64,000 nt of DNA, from the NCBI RefSeq assembly GCF_017976235.1, contig NZ_JACVHC010000003.1, forward strand, positions 186,001 through 250,000, given 5' to 3'. How positions within the stretch are numbered: position 1 is the first letter of the stretch; the number at the start of each line of letters is the position of its first letter. The notes beneath the pieces were generated by a model. The model saw only the letters and a program-made list of their open reading frames with translations. It was not told where the DNA came from and made no database searches. The DNA comes from Pseudomonas anatoliensis. GTDB lineage: Bacteria > Pseudomonadota > Gammaproteobacteria > Pseudomonadales > Pseudomonadaceae. The translations under genes were made by a program, and so were the position numbers. This document shows, in pieces, positions 55,638-63,702 of this stretch.

Positions 55638-56468
55638 ATGGCAAACCACAGGCTAACCACGCAGGGCTTGCAGTTGAACGTTTCGATCTGCGGTCAGGGC
55701 TCGCCGCTGCTTTTGCTCAATGGTCTGGGTGGCTTGATTCGTACCTTCGATTCGCTGCGCGATGAACTGGACAACTTCATGACCATCACGCTGGACGTGC
55801 CAGGGGTCGGCAAGTCGCAAATGCCCCGTTGGCCCATTCGCCTGCCACGCCATGCCGACGTGATTGCAGAGATGCTCCAGCAATTGGGAATCGACCAGGT
55901 CGATGTGTTCGGGGTGAGTTGGGGAGGTGCATTGGCTCAAGAATTCGCTCTTCGTTACCCTAGCATGGTACGCAGGCTGATCCTCGCGGCAACCTCTCCC
56001 GGCCCAGTGCTGTTGATGAAGCCTGCTGACGTTATGGATTTTTTCCGTACGAGTAAAAACGCCAAAATGCGCGAGCAAGATAGCTCCCGCAATTCAATTC
56101 ACACATTGCTGCGGTTCGGTGTGATGAAAGGCAGGCTCTCTGTTAATCCGCAAACCTACTATTTCCAGCTCGCAGCCTTGATCGGATGGACAAGCCTGCT
56201 TCGGTTGTCCCGGCTTCCTCAACGCACGCTGGTTCTTACCGGCGACCGCGATCCGTTAATACAGGCATACAACGCCCATATCCTGCGCCGCACAATTCGA
56301 CGTTCAGAACTTCGCATTCTGAAGGGAGAGGGGCACTTCTTTGTGGTGACCAGCGCTAGCCGAACTGCCGTCTTGATCCGTGAATTTCTTAGCCGGCGGT
56401 ATGAGGATGAAGAGATGGCACCGAGGTTCGCAAACCGAAACGCCAAGGCTAGCCTGGAGCGCACCTAG
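55638..56468 (+). CDS. Alpha/beta hydrolase, PHA depolymerase (PhaZ)-like
   Basis: 276 residues from MANHRLTTQGLQLNVSICGQ. Oxyanion region LLLLNGLGGLIRTFD, nucleophile elbow FGVSWGGALAQEFALRYP (Ser), acid in TGDRDPLIQAYNAHIL (Asp) and GEGHFFVVT (His). The GVSWGGALAQ elbow and GWTSLLRL loop are characteristic of intracellular medium-chain-length PHA depolymerases. The chromosomal phaZ lies in the pha operon, so this island copy is a divergent paralogue and may have a different ester substrate. Confidence 0.85.
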   Translation: MANHRLTTQGLQLNVSICGQGSPLLLLNGLGGLIRTFDSLRDELDNFMTITLDVPGVGKSQMPRWPIRLPRHADVIAEMLQQLGIDQVDVFGVSWGGALAQEFALRYPSMVRRLILAATSPGPVLLMKPADVMDFFRTSKNAKMREQDSSRNSIHTLLRFGVMKGRLSVNPQTYYFQLAALIGWTSLLRLSRLPQRTLVLTGDRDPLIQAYNAHILRRTIRRSELRILKGEGHFFVVTSASRTAVLIREFLSRRYEDEEMAPRFANRNAKASLERT

Positions 56469-56620
56469 GTCAGTTAATCCGCTCGTTAACGTCGTTGTGG
56501 GGGGGGGGCGCACACGCAGTCGTAGGCAGCATTAGTTTCTTCGCCAATCCTTTCAAACTCTCCAGTTCGACGATGGTCAACCTTACTAGCTGTTGTCGAT
56601 TAATCATGTCGAGGTGATCC

Positions 56621-56845
56621 ATGGATAACTACCACATCACGAAAAAAGAAAACGCTTGGGAGCTTGTCAAAGAGGGCTCGCAACGTGCCTCCAAAACGGC
56701 CTCTACGAAAGCGGAAATCACTGAAATAGCCAGCGAGTTTTTGCAAGGTAAAACAGCCTCTTTGAAAATCCACAAAGAGGATGGGACGATTCAAGAGGAA
56801 CGTACCTTTCCTCGTGCCGCTGACCCTAGGAAAACAAAAGGCTGA
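56621..56845 (+). CDS. DUF2188 family protein
   Basis: 74 residues: YHITKKENAWELVKEGSQRA, SKTASTKAEITEIASEFLQG, SLKIHKEDGTIQEERTFPRA. The family is recognised by W-(V/L)KxEGxxRAS..-TK-EA....-G-L-IH..DG.I--ERT.-. Small soluble protein widespread in stress islands; function unknown. It is divergent in style from the neighbouring poly-G tract at 56499. Confidence 0.88.
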   Translation: MDNYHITKKENAWELVKEGSQRASKTASTKAEITEIASEFLQGKTASLKIHKEDGTIQEERTFPRAADPRKTKG

Positions 56846-56966
56846 GTCGAATACTAAACAATGGGCGGCTGTGGAGAAGACTTTCGATCCTTATCAAGGA
56901 CGTCAGTTTTATCAGGAGTTCGCTTTCCATTCCCGCCAGCGCATGTCTCACCACAGGAACTCTTCA

Positions 56967-57500
56967 ATGGTAATTGCATGTCTAGGATGGGGATCTCTGA
57001 TTTGGAAACCTGGAGTATTACCGCTCGCAAGCAAATGGTTTCTGGATGGGCCCGATTTGCCCATCGAATTTGCGCGGGTCGGCGATGGTGGAGAGCTCGC
57101 AACCGCGATCTGCGCGAATGCGCATCCATGCACCGTTCTCTGGGCAGTGTTGAATGTAAAAAACCTTGAGGAGGCATGCGAGGCCTTGCGTGTCCGAGAG
57201 CAAATTCCAGAGGACAGGGAGGATGGAATCGGTGTCTTTACCACCAGCAGCTCCCCAGTGGGAGTAATCGCCGAATGGGCACTCTTTCACCAATTGGACG
57301 CAGTCATTTGGACTGCACTACCGCCCAGATTCGAAGACATTGAAGGTTTGATCCCAACCGTTGATGACGCTGTTTCATATCTAGCTGGTTTGAGTGCAGA
57401 TGCCCTGGAGCACGCGCGGGACTACATTAGGCGGGTGCCGGCTCAGATCGATACGTCCTATCGAAGGGAGATCAATTCAAGGCTTGGGTGGCATCAATGA
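56967..57500 (+). CDS. Gamma-glutamylcyclotransferase-like (GGCT/AIG2-type) protein
   Basis: 177 residues from MVIACLGWGSLIWKPGVLPL (CAGGAAC upstream). The opening (I/V)ACLGWGSLIW is the YGSL-type nucleotide/substrate loop of the GGCT fold, and PIEFARVGDGGELATAIC with an acidic residue in LEEACEALRVREQIPEDRED fits its active-site region. The second half (DDAVSYLAGLSADALEHARDYIR) is helical and unusual. GGCT proteins cyclise gamma-glutamyl peptides, but activity here is unproven. It overlaps the next gene by 4 bp. A decayed copy is at 40812. Confidence 0.72.
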   Translation: MVIACLGWGSLIWKPGVLPLASKWFLDGPDLPIEFARVGDGGELATAICANAHPCTVLWAVLNVKNLEEACEALRVREQIPEDREDGIGVFTTSSSPVGVIAEWALFHQLDAVIWTALPPRFEDIEGLIPTVDDAVSYLAGLSADALEHARDYIRRVPAQIDTSYRREINSRLGWHQ

Positions 57501-57739
57501 GTGCACAAAGCCAAGCTCAAATCGGCGCCATCTTTGATCAGCTGTTGGCTCTGCGAGAGAGCGTCAACCTTCTTCAGCAGATGGAGGATGAAAGAGTAGG
57601 TACGCTTCGTGGCCACCAGACCGTGGATGTGGACGGCGCTTTCCTGTTGGTTTTTCAGAAGCTTCAAGACAACATCGCCGATATGGAGGAGGCTTTGGCC
57701 ACCATTGCGGAAGCCACAGGCGATGCGCCGAAGTTCTAG
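57497..57739 (+). CDS. Small helical hypothetical protein
   Basis: 80 residues from MSAQSQAQIGAIFDQLLALR. Likely two long helices (ESVNLLQQMEDERVGTLR; LVFQKLQDNIADMEEALATI). Overlaps the GGCT-like stop (ATGA), so it is translationally coupled to it and may be its partner. The name of the family is unknown to me. Confidence 0.65.
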   Translation: MSAQSQAQIGAIFDQLLALRESVNLLQQMEDERVGTLRGHQTVDVDGAFLLVFQKLQDNIADMEEALATIAEATGDAPKF

Positions 57740-57805
57740 CGGATGGTCATTGGGGCAAAATTACATGCCATAACGATCTTCCCTGACCAACCTAGCTTCA
57801 TAAAC

Positions 57806-57945
57806 CTATTGCGAGCTTAGCCAAATCTCCATTTTCTGCGGCCTACCTAACCCTGGAATGTTGGGTTCTCCCAGATTAAGGATCGCGAGCAATCTCTATC
57901 TTTGTTCCAAGGGTGGCAACCACTCAGCTAGCTATAAATCCCGTA
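57806..57945 (-). pseudogene. Decayed 3' end of a gene homologous to 62321-62797
   Basis: On the minus strand the sequence reads EWLPPLEQR-stop-RLLAIL followed by NLGEPNIPGLGRPQKMEIWLSSQ-stop in pieces. This lines up with EWFPSPSEKHRLLEIL and the C-terminal GRLHKLEVWLSSQ of the intact protein, ending at the same residue. An in-frame stop and the absence of the N-terminal two-thirds show it is a remnant. Confidence 0.78.
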
Positions 57946-58101
57946 AGCGCGTGGCAGTGGTCGCCATGGCCATCTCGTTGAACGTACACGGACGCAGCGC
58001 GAGAGCAGCCCCATCTATCACCCTAGACGGAACCTGTGACTGTTTTTTCTTGCAGTGCTGACTCGCGAAAAATCCAAAGGCTAGCCAGCCAGCTTGATGA
58101 T
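57946..58101. other. Non-coding stretch
   Basis: Continues the remnant to its left with no recognisable gene; it may be further decayed sequence of the same family. Confidence 0.35.
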
Positions 58102-58878
58102 TCAGTGCCGATGCTCATTGCCAGTCGGATCTTCGATTTGAATGACCTTTCCATTGCGCCAGGCATCAGCACCTGGGTCAATAGCAGGTACAGGGATGTC
58201 GGCCCGAGCTTCCTTTTTCTGGGTGCTATCGACGCCAAATCTTCTGTCCCGATCTGTCACCAGTCGCTGGTCGATCTGGCCATCAGAGGTGAACCCCATC
58301 ATCAGTTGCGGAACGCCCAACGGTAGATCTTTGTTGAGGTCGGTGTGCCACGTATGCCAGGTCTTGCCATAGGTATGGATGAGCTTTTCCATAAGCGCAT
58401 GTTCTGCAACGTCCGGAATGCCGGGAGCAATCAGTTGGCCCGACTTCACTTCATGAACATGGCTGTGCCAAAGCGCTCTTTCAGCGTTCGGCAATTTAGA
58501 AAATAGCTGCTCATCGATGATGTATTCCACCCCCATGAGCTTCGCATCCTTGCGATTTCCATCATAGATCACGCACTGGATCACCTGCTCATTGAGAATT
58601 GAGCAATAGTGATGAGCCTCCATTTGAGCGTCGGGATGGCCACTGTAAAAATGGAAACCATCCAGGTAGGCATTGAGTTCATTGATGGGCGGGCGCGATT
58701 GGAGTAGAGCGGCACCGGTATCCAGTGCGCGCGTAGTGGCTGTCTTTTCCTCACCCGGTGCAACGACATAGGACGGTGTAGTGTTAACGGCGCACGCAGT
58801 CAGCAAGCAGAGGCCGGTCAGAATCAAAGATGGTCTGAGAGCGGTGAAAAATATTCGCTGGCTATTACCTCTAATCAT
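58102..58878 (-). CDS. DUF1264 (OBAP-like) lipoprotein
   Basis: 258 residues. Lipobox LTAC in SLILTGLCLLTACAVN. The mature domain has LNAYLDGFHFYSGHPDAQME, HHYCSILNEQVIQCVIYDG, AKLMGVEYIIDEQLFSKLP, AERALWHSHVHEVKSGQL and KTWHTWHTD, the complete conserved core of DUF1264, related to plant oil-body-associated proteins. Predicted to sit in the cell envelope. Function in bacteria is unknown. Confidence 0.9.
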   Translation of the reverse strand: MIRGNSQRIFFTALRPSLILTGLCLLTACAVNTTPSYVVAPGEEKTATTRALDTGAALLQSRPPINELNAYLDGFHFYSGHPDAQMEAHHYCSILNEQVIQCVIYDGNRKDAKLMGVEYIIDEQLFSKLPNAERALWHSHVHEVKSGQLIAPGIPDVAEHALMEKLIHTYGKTWHTWHTDLNKDLPLGVPQLMMGFTSDGQIDQRLVTDRDRRFGVDSTQKKEARADIPVPAIDPGADAWRNGKVIQIEDPTGNEHRH

Positions 58879-59187
58879 TGCGCAGATCTTCCTTCTCTTT
58901 AGCTTCCAGGCGTCGATAACAAACGACGACTGCCTTGGTTTCCGATGCCCATATACCTAGATAGAAAGCGCTTAAGGGCTTGCGTTCAAATCAATTGTCA
59001 CTGCAGCCCCTTTTGGCGTGAGCCTCGCCCTGCTTGATCTTAAAGAGAAGGGACGGGTGTAGGTCTAGCTTCGACACCATAAGTCCTCAAGGGAAGCAAT
59101 ATGGAGATCGACTACCGCACGTCGTGTAAAGGGAAACCCTCAATGCGTACGGGCATCCATTGTTCATATCACTGTGGAGATTTGATC
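58879..59187. other. Intergenic region
   Basis: About 310 bp between divergent genes. I find no gene. An in-frame upstream extension of the next gene to 59101 exists but its sequence (MEIDYRTSCKGKPS) has no family support. Confidence 0.4.
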
Positions 59188-59421
59188 ATGAACGACGACC
59201 CGAAGGTGCAGGCCTTTTCCACGTGGCATGAGTTGTTTGTGAACCCGGAAGCCCGAATGGGTGCGCAGGATCAATACGACGAATTACTGCGCTTAGCTGA
59301 CAATTTTCGAGAGAAGGGAATCATCGGTACGCAAGAGAGGAAAATTTTAATACAGGTGGCCACGTTGGCTTATACGCGTTCTGTGGAAGATCTAAGTCGC
59401 GGAGATTTGTCGCCGGCTTAG
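59188..59421 (+). CDS. Hypothetical protein, paralogue of 46730 gene
   Basis: 77 residues from MNDDPKVQAFSTWHELFVNP (GTGGAG upstream). QYDELLRLADNFREKGIIGT, then LIQVATLAYTRSVEDLSRGD. The shared pattern with the 46730 protein (WHE/WHR, Y-DELLR, G-I, A-Y-R-V) shows common ancestry. It is helical and acidic; function unknown. Confidence 0.7.
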   Translation: MNDDPKVQAFSTWHELFVNPEARMGAQDQYDELLRLADNFREKGIIGTQERKILIQVATLAYTRSVEDLSRGDLSPA

Positions 59422-59510
59422 GGACAACCTTCGAAACGAATTTAGATTTATAAGTTTTATCCTCATCTCAAATCGCTATGAGCGTAAGGATTAATGTTGA
59501 GGGATTTCAC

Positions 59511-59768
59511 ATGCTTTCACACTTAGAATTAAGACACATTATTGAGACAGCATTCCTGCCTGCTAAATGCATTTGCTCCATATTCGCGGACAATCGCATG
59601 ACTGTTCAGTTGCTCGACGCCAGTACAGAAATGGAACAGCTTACGGTCGTCGGTTTAGAATCAACCAAGCTGATCAACAGCCGTGCAATCGCAACCTTGG
59701 TGACCGAGTTGAAAGAGGAGGCCAGAATCAGGCGCACCGCCCACTGCAAAACGTACACGCGAGCCTAA
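59511..59768 (+). CDS. DUF1652 family protein
   Basis: 85 residues from MLSHLELRHIIETAFLPAKC (GAGGG upstream), then RMTVQLLDASTEMEQLTVVG and NSRAIATLVTELKEEARIRR. Same family as 42911-43231 and shorter at the C-terminus. Function unknown. Confidence 0.87.
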   Translation: MLSHLELRHIIETAFLPAKCICSIFADNRMTVQLLDASTEMEQLTVVGLESTKLINSRAIATLVTELKEEARIRRTAHCKTYTRA

Positions 59769-60018
59769 TTCAGATTGTAAAGTAGCAGCGGTATGTCGCG
59801 CAGGATTGAATTCGCAGCGCTGATCTGCGCCTTCACGGCATCCTATGATTCCACAGCGGCTATGCACTGGCGCGATGGTGTACCGCCCTTGGAGGCGCCC
59901 CTGCTTGATTATCAACCCTTAACGGTGTCCATAATCCGGGCTGTGACCAAAGCTATCGATGGACAGCAAAGCAGATATATATATTCCCCTGGTCGGGCAT
60001 AATTCTGAAAATTGACGA

Positions 60019-61143
60019 TCAGCCAAGGGGCAATGTGACGCGGAAAAGCGTTCCTTTCTCCAACGTCGATTCGACCTCGATGGTTCCTCCATGGCCTTCT
60101 ACAATCTGAGTCGCGATAAACAGTCCCAAGCCGAGCCCTGAAGATACTCCTTTATCATTACTGGAATGTCGGGAATAGCGACCCTCTGGATCGAAAAGCG
60201 TGGATAGCTCACTGGAGGGAATCGGTTCACCATGATTTTGCACGCTAAAAAACGTCCTGGTGCTTTCAACACCCAATGAGACATTGATAGGCTGCTGTGA
60301 ATCGCCGTGGCGGACGGCGTTGCCAATGAGATTTGAGAAGGCTTGAGCGATGCGCTGGGGGTCGTAATGGCCCATTAGGGGGCCCGGCTTGTTGAAAAGG
60401 ATTTTTGCGTTGGGATGGGCAATTGAGAGTTCATCGACGACAGATTTACAAATGGACGCGAGATCAGCGTTTTCCGGTCGTACCGGGATGCCGGTGCCAA
60501 GGTTGCAGCGTGCCAGGTCGAGCAGGTCATTCACCATTTGGTTGGCGTTTTGGGCACTGAGGGAAATCTGGGAAATTAATCTTTTCCCATGGCTACCCAA
60601 TTCTTCACTCTGCCTCAGCAGATCGGCGCCCAGTGTCACAGCGCCTAATGGAGTGCGCAGATCGTGGCCCAATACACCTAGGACTGTCTTTCGCGTTTTC
60701 TCTGCCGCTATACAATAGGCGGTGACTGCCTCTACAAGCGCTTGATCTACAGCTTCGTTGAATTGAATCATGTCCTCAACTTGATGGTCTTCACCCGCGT
60801 ACCCCCGAGCCAGCCAAAGTCTAAGTACACTCGAACGGAGGGCGCGATATTCGGAGACCATCTGATCAAGCGTGAAACCCGCCATAAGGCGAGTCTGCGC
60901 GTGAGCTTGGGCTGCGGAGACATCCTCAGGAGTGGCCTCCAGCTTTTGGGGTTCGACACCCTGTGGCAGCGGAGAATGCGTCCTCCGCATATCACTCGCT
61001 ACATTCCTCAGAATGTACTCTGCATGATCCCTCAATCCACGCGAGTCCATCGGCGGCATCGGTGTATCTACGGATCTGGCAAATTGCTCCCAGGCTTGCA
61101 GAATAAGCTCAAGATTTTTGAGAATAAAATCTGAAAGTCGCAT
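60019..61143 (-). CDS. Histidine kinase with RsbRD-type N-terminal domain
   Basis: 374 residues from the ATG at 61143, which follows AGGA by five bases; an ATG six bases earlier is possible. The N-terminal ~145 residues (MRLSDFILKNLELILQAWEQ ... LMAGFTLDQMVSEYRALRSS) form the all-helical RsbRD/globin-like sensor. Then H-box LGHDLRTPLGAVTLGADLLR, N-box FSNLIGNAVRHGD and G-boxes SGLGLGLFIATQIVEGHGG. No membrane helices, so it senses inside the cell. No receiver gene is adjacent; the free receiver at 40345 is a candidate partner. Confidence 0.9.
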   Translation of the reverse strand: MRLSDFILKNLELILQAWEQFARSVDTPMPPMDSRGLRDHAEYILRNVASDMRRTHSPLPQGVEPQKLEATPEDVSAAQAHAQTRLMAGFTLDQMVSEYRALRSSVLRLWLARGYAGEDHQVEDMIQFNEAVDQALVEAVTAYCIAAEKTRKTVLGVLGHDLRTPLGAVTLGADLLRQSEELGSHGKRLISQISLSAQNANQMVNDLLDLARCNLGTGIPVRPENADLASICKSVVDELSIAHPNAKILFNKPGPLMGHYDPQRIAQAFSNLIGNAVRHGDSQQPINVSLGVESTRTFFSVQNHGEPIPSSELSTLFDPEGRYSRHSSNDKGVSSGLGLGLFIATQIVEGHGGTIEVESTLEKGTLFRVTLPLG

Positions 61144-61149
61144 ATTCAT

Positions 61150-61474
61150 CCTATGAGGAGCTTTTGTAATCCAACGTAGCAGCTCGATAACATTGGCACA
61201 CTGAATCAGATCAGCGGGTCTTCTTTGAGGCGATTACGCCGGCTAGGGGTGCAGCTCTTTCGTAGCCTGTAAGCTGCTCGGCACGAACCTGCGCTCCCCG
61301 TCATTCCATTTCGGAAGAATACTCAGCGGGAGCGCAGGGGGAAATAATGGCAAAAAGCCGTGACGGGTTTGCTATGATCTTTATAACGAATGATTTGCCA
61401 TTTGAGAGTATGGGTTTGAACCTCTCGTAATGATTTCCTAGGTAATATCGATCCCTTTAGGGATTTTTGTTTGT
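61150..61474. other. Intergenic region holding a possible small RNA
   Basis: About 320 bp without a gene. The right part has a -10-like TATAAC at 61382-61387 and a short terminator-like hairpin (ATCCC-TTTA-GGGAT with a T-rich tail, 61451-61470) on the plus strand, bracketing about 80 nt. Confidence 0.4.
61394..61472 (+). ncRNA. Candidate small RNA
   Basis: A putative transcript from just after TATAAC to the T-tail of the hairpin at 61451-61468. GAGAG at 61404 could pair with CTCTC at 61422 to give an internal hairpin. No protein is encoded. The promoter has no strong -35 and the terminator stem is only five base pairs, so this is weak. Confidence 0.25.
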
Positions 61475-61606
61475 TCAGCTTTTGCTGCGCCGGCAGCGCT
61501 CCGAGCAGTAGCGAACCTCCTCCCAGCAGCGTGCCCATTTCTTCCTCCACGTAAAGGGAAGGCCGCAGGTAAGGCAGATTTTTACGGGAAGTTCACTCTT
61601 TTTCAC
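61475..61606 (-). CDS. DUF2256 family zinc-finger-like protein
   Basis: 43 residues with a GTG start at 61606, too short for most gene finders. The pattern is unmistakable: [20 protein letters not shown], then [18 protein letters not shown]. Family members have CxxC ... C ... CxxxC in this spacing and often sit next to a photolyase/cryptochrome gene; none is here. Likely zinc binding; function unknown. Confidence 0.8.
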   Translation of the reverse strand: MKKSELPVKICLTCGLPFTWRKKWARCWEEVRYCSERCRRSKS

Positions 61607-61720
61607 AGCAGCCCCAAGCTGATCTGCACCGCTGGTTTAGCCGATACCTTGCGGGGCCAAGAAGTAACCGGCGGTACGTAGTTGAAGGCCGTATACCCAT
61701 GTGCCGTCATAGACATGGAA

Positions 61721-62260
61721 TCAAACGCCGTAGCGTTTGTTTCCTCCAGAAGTGATGCAGTACCTACCCCCCCTCGGCCCTATACAGACGCTTCCAGAAG
61801 AGCAAGGGCAAGATGATCCATAACTTGAAGCCGGCCTAGGGATCTGCTGAGGCGTCGGTCGCGCTGTACGGACTGGTTCCGGCTTGGCAGTTGCGTAGCA
61901 GCTCGCTCCGTCACAAAGGCTTTTGGACGATAGCCATTTGGCTGGCTGGCCGTCCATGGTGATGCGAACCCAGTCATTTTTCTTTTCGAATACTTGTACC
62001 CTGTCGCCGCGCTTCAGGGTCGAGATGACTTTCCCTCCCGGCTGGTTCCGCAGGTTCAGCTTCTCCGCGTTTACGAACTGATCGACTGGAGGGTTTTGTG
62101 CTGGCGGGGCCGCTGGTAATGCAGCAGAAGCTAACGTGTTCGGCGTGGTCTGTTGGCTAAGCGGTGCTGTAGCCGGGGGGGTGTCTTTTTTCCCCATGGC
62201 CCAGAGGGCTGCGAACAGAATGAGGAGCGGGATAAACCATGACTGAGATTTTTTACGCAT
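61721..62260 (-). CDS. SH3-domain protein with Cys-rich C-terminus
   Basis: 179 residues. One N-terminal membrane helix (SQSWFIPLLILFAALWAMG), a proline/alanine linker, a bacterial SH3 domain (AEKLNLRNQPGGKVISTLKR, then GDRVQVFEKKNDWVRITMDG) and a C-terminal segment SCPCSSGSVCIGPRGGRYCI, ending SGGNKRYGV. The last element resembles the short C-terminal modules of nucleases and cell-wall proteins in Pseudomonas accessory regions. Envelope-exposed; function unknown. Confidence 0.78.
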   Translation of the reverse strand: MRKKSQSWFIPLLILFAALWAMGKKDTPPATAPLSQQTTPNTLASAALPAAPPAQNPPVDQFVNAEKLNLRNQPGGKVISTLKRGDRVQVFEKKNDWVRITMDGQPAKWLSSKSLCDGASCYATAKPEPVRTARPTPQQIPRPASSYGSSCPCSSGSVCIGPRGGRYCITSGGNKRYGV

Positions 62261-62320
62261 ATCCGTTGCCCTCTTTCAGCTCGCCCCAGGGCGTCTGTTT
62301 TCCATAGTGCTGCAGTGTCG

Positions 62321-62797
62321 CTACTGCGAGCTTAGCCAAACCTCCAATTTGTGCAGCCTGCCAACCGTGAAGAGCTTGGGTTTTGCCGCGTCCAGTATCT
62401 CGAGTAGGCGATGTTTCTCTGATGGGGATGGGAACCACTCATTAATCACAACATTGCAGTGCTCGGACTCGCTCAGTGTCCACTTCGCGATCATGTCGGC
62501 GGTGGCTCGATAGTGATCCGCCATGTAAAGCTGCCGACCTTCTACAGACCAGCCAAGCCTCGCCATATGCTCAGTGACGTCAACGATGCCTTCGTCGCTG
62601 AAAAAACTGGTGGTGTCAGGATAGTGGATGCCCGCCAGCGACACCTTGGCAACCCCAGCCTCTCGATCAAAGTACGACAAGAAATGCCACCCACCTGTAG
62701 TGCTTCCAGCGTGCGGAAAGTTGATCGCAGCCTTGCCAGTGATGTAGTGCGTGCGGGAAACGCGTTTGAGATCAAAATCAAAGAGCGGCGGAGTCAT
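62321..62797 (-). CDS. Hypothetical protein; second gene of a two-gene unit
   Basis: 158 residues, soluble. MTPPLFDFDLKRVSRTHYIT, TTGGWHFLSYFDREAGVAKV, YPDTTSFFSDEGIVDVTEHM, LGWSVEGRQLYMADHYRATA, ending LHKLEVWLSSQ. Rich in aromatic residues. It overlaps the 69-residue gene upstream by 4 bp (ATGA). No domain recognised. A decayed copy of its 3' end lies at 57806, so the family has been duplicated within the island. Confidence 0.68.
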   Translation of the reverse strand: MTPPLFDFDLKRVSRTHYITGKAAINFPHAGSTTGGWHFLSYFDREAGVAKVSLAGIHYPDTTSFFSDEGIVDVTEHMARLGWSVEGRQLYMADHYRATADMIAKWTLSESEHCNVVINEWFPSPSEKHRLLEILDAAKPKLFTVGRLHKLEVWLSSQ

Positions 62798-63003
62798 GGG
62801 AGCTTTTTGAGGCGGGCCAAGCCCTGTTTTATGTGGCCTGCGTTCTCGCCGATTGTGTAAAGCGCGCCGCGAACGTTGTCGCCAACTTCCGTATGTCCTT
62901 GTGCTTCCACCTGGAGGGTTAGCTCCATGAGGGCAGCTTCAAGGGCTAGCTGGTTTTGGTACATCCTTTCCAGTACATCTGATAGCGAATACTCAGCATG
63001 CAT
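62794..63003 (-). CDS. Small helical protein; first gene of the two-gene unit
   Basis: 69 residues from the ATG at 63003, chosen because GGAGGTGA lies six bases before it. Two amphipathic helices: LSDVLERMYQNQLALEAALM ELTLQVE and NVRGALYTIGENAGHIKQGL. The stop overlaps the start of the 158-residue gene, a layout seen in toxin-antitoxin and other two-component cassettes. Function unknown. Confidence 0.68.
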   Translation of the reverse strand: MHAEYSLSDVLERMYQNQLALEAALMELTLQVEAQGHTEVGDNVRGALYTIGENAGHIKQGLARLKKLP

Positions 63004-63146
63004 TTGGCTCACCTCCATGTTCGGAACAACAGCATAGCAACAGGTGAAATTCAGAGTGGTATCGGCTCGCTGCACAAGTCTTGAGCTTGGTCGTTGACGC
63101 TGCCCGCATTGGCGGATCAATCGCAACTTTATTGCAGGCAAAAAAA

Positions 63147-63170
63147 AGCCCGCGATGGGGAGAGCGGGCT
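63147..63170 (-). terminator. Terminator-like hairpin (minus strand)
   Basis: On the minus strand AGCCCGC-loop-GCGGGCT followed by eight T. It would end transcription entering from the right, insulating the 63003 gene. Confidence 0.8.
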
Positions 63171-63462
63171 GCGAATCTAATAAGGAGCTGGCTCCACCGT
63201 ACGCCGATGGATGTGAAAAAATTGTAATAGGTACTCGACTGCCTCTCTGTACGAAAATTGGGGCAAGCTTAGCGAAGTTATTCGGTAGGTTCCCCTCCAA
63301 GAAGCCAGCATTGACATTGCTAAGATCTAATTTCTCAAATTTGAAACTACTCTAGCCAGAGTCTGTAGCAGGACACGTTCCTCATCGGAAACGGAAGCTT
63401 GTCCCTTGCTATGGTGGCAAACAGCCGCTAATAGTGAAGAGGTGACTGATGAGGATATGAAG

Positions 63463-63702
63463 ATGATTTTGAGATTCGTTGTTGTCCCCGCAATCCCAAC
63501 AGAAACAGGATCGATGCGCAGCGGAGCCCGTTTCTACTGCAAAACCGCTACCACAGGTTTCAACATTTACGACAATGAAGAGAAGCTGCGTATGAAGACC
63601 CTCTATCAGGCACGTGCTGAAGCAGAGAGTGCTTGCGCAGAACTTAATCAGGATCGGCTGCAAAGCATGCTCTCAGGGCGGGATTCCATGCCTTCTATCT
63701 AG
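63463..63702 (+). CDS. Hypothetical protein
   Basis: 79 residues from MILRFVVVPAIPTETGSMRS (GAGG nine bases before; ATG 63457 is an alternative). Segments RFYCKTATTGFNIYDNEEKL and LYQARAEAESACAELNQDRL. Recalls small soluble Pseudomonas proteins; no name. Confidence 0.55.
   Translation: MILRFVVVPAIPTETGSMRSGARFYCKTATTGFNIYDNEEKLRMKTLYQARAEAESACAELNQDRLQSMLSGRDSMPSI

Noticed and set aside
56499..56508. Run of ten G between two genes
   Set aside because: It may be phase-variable or a sequencing artefact, but it lies outside coding sequence and no promoter link is visible.
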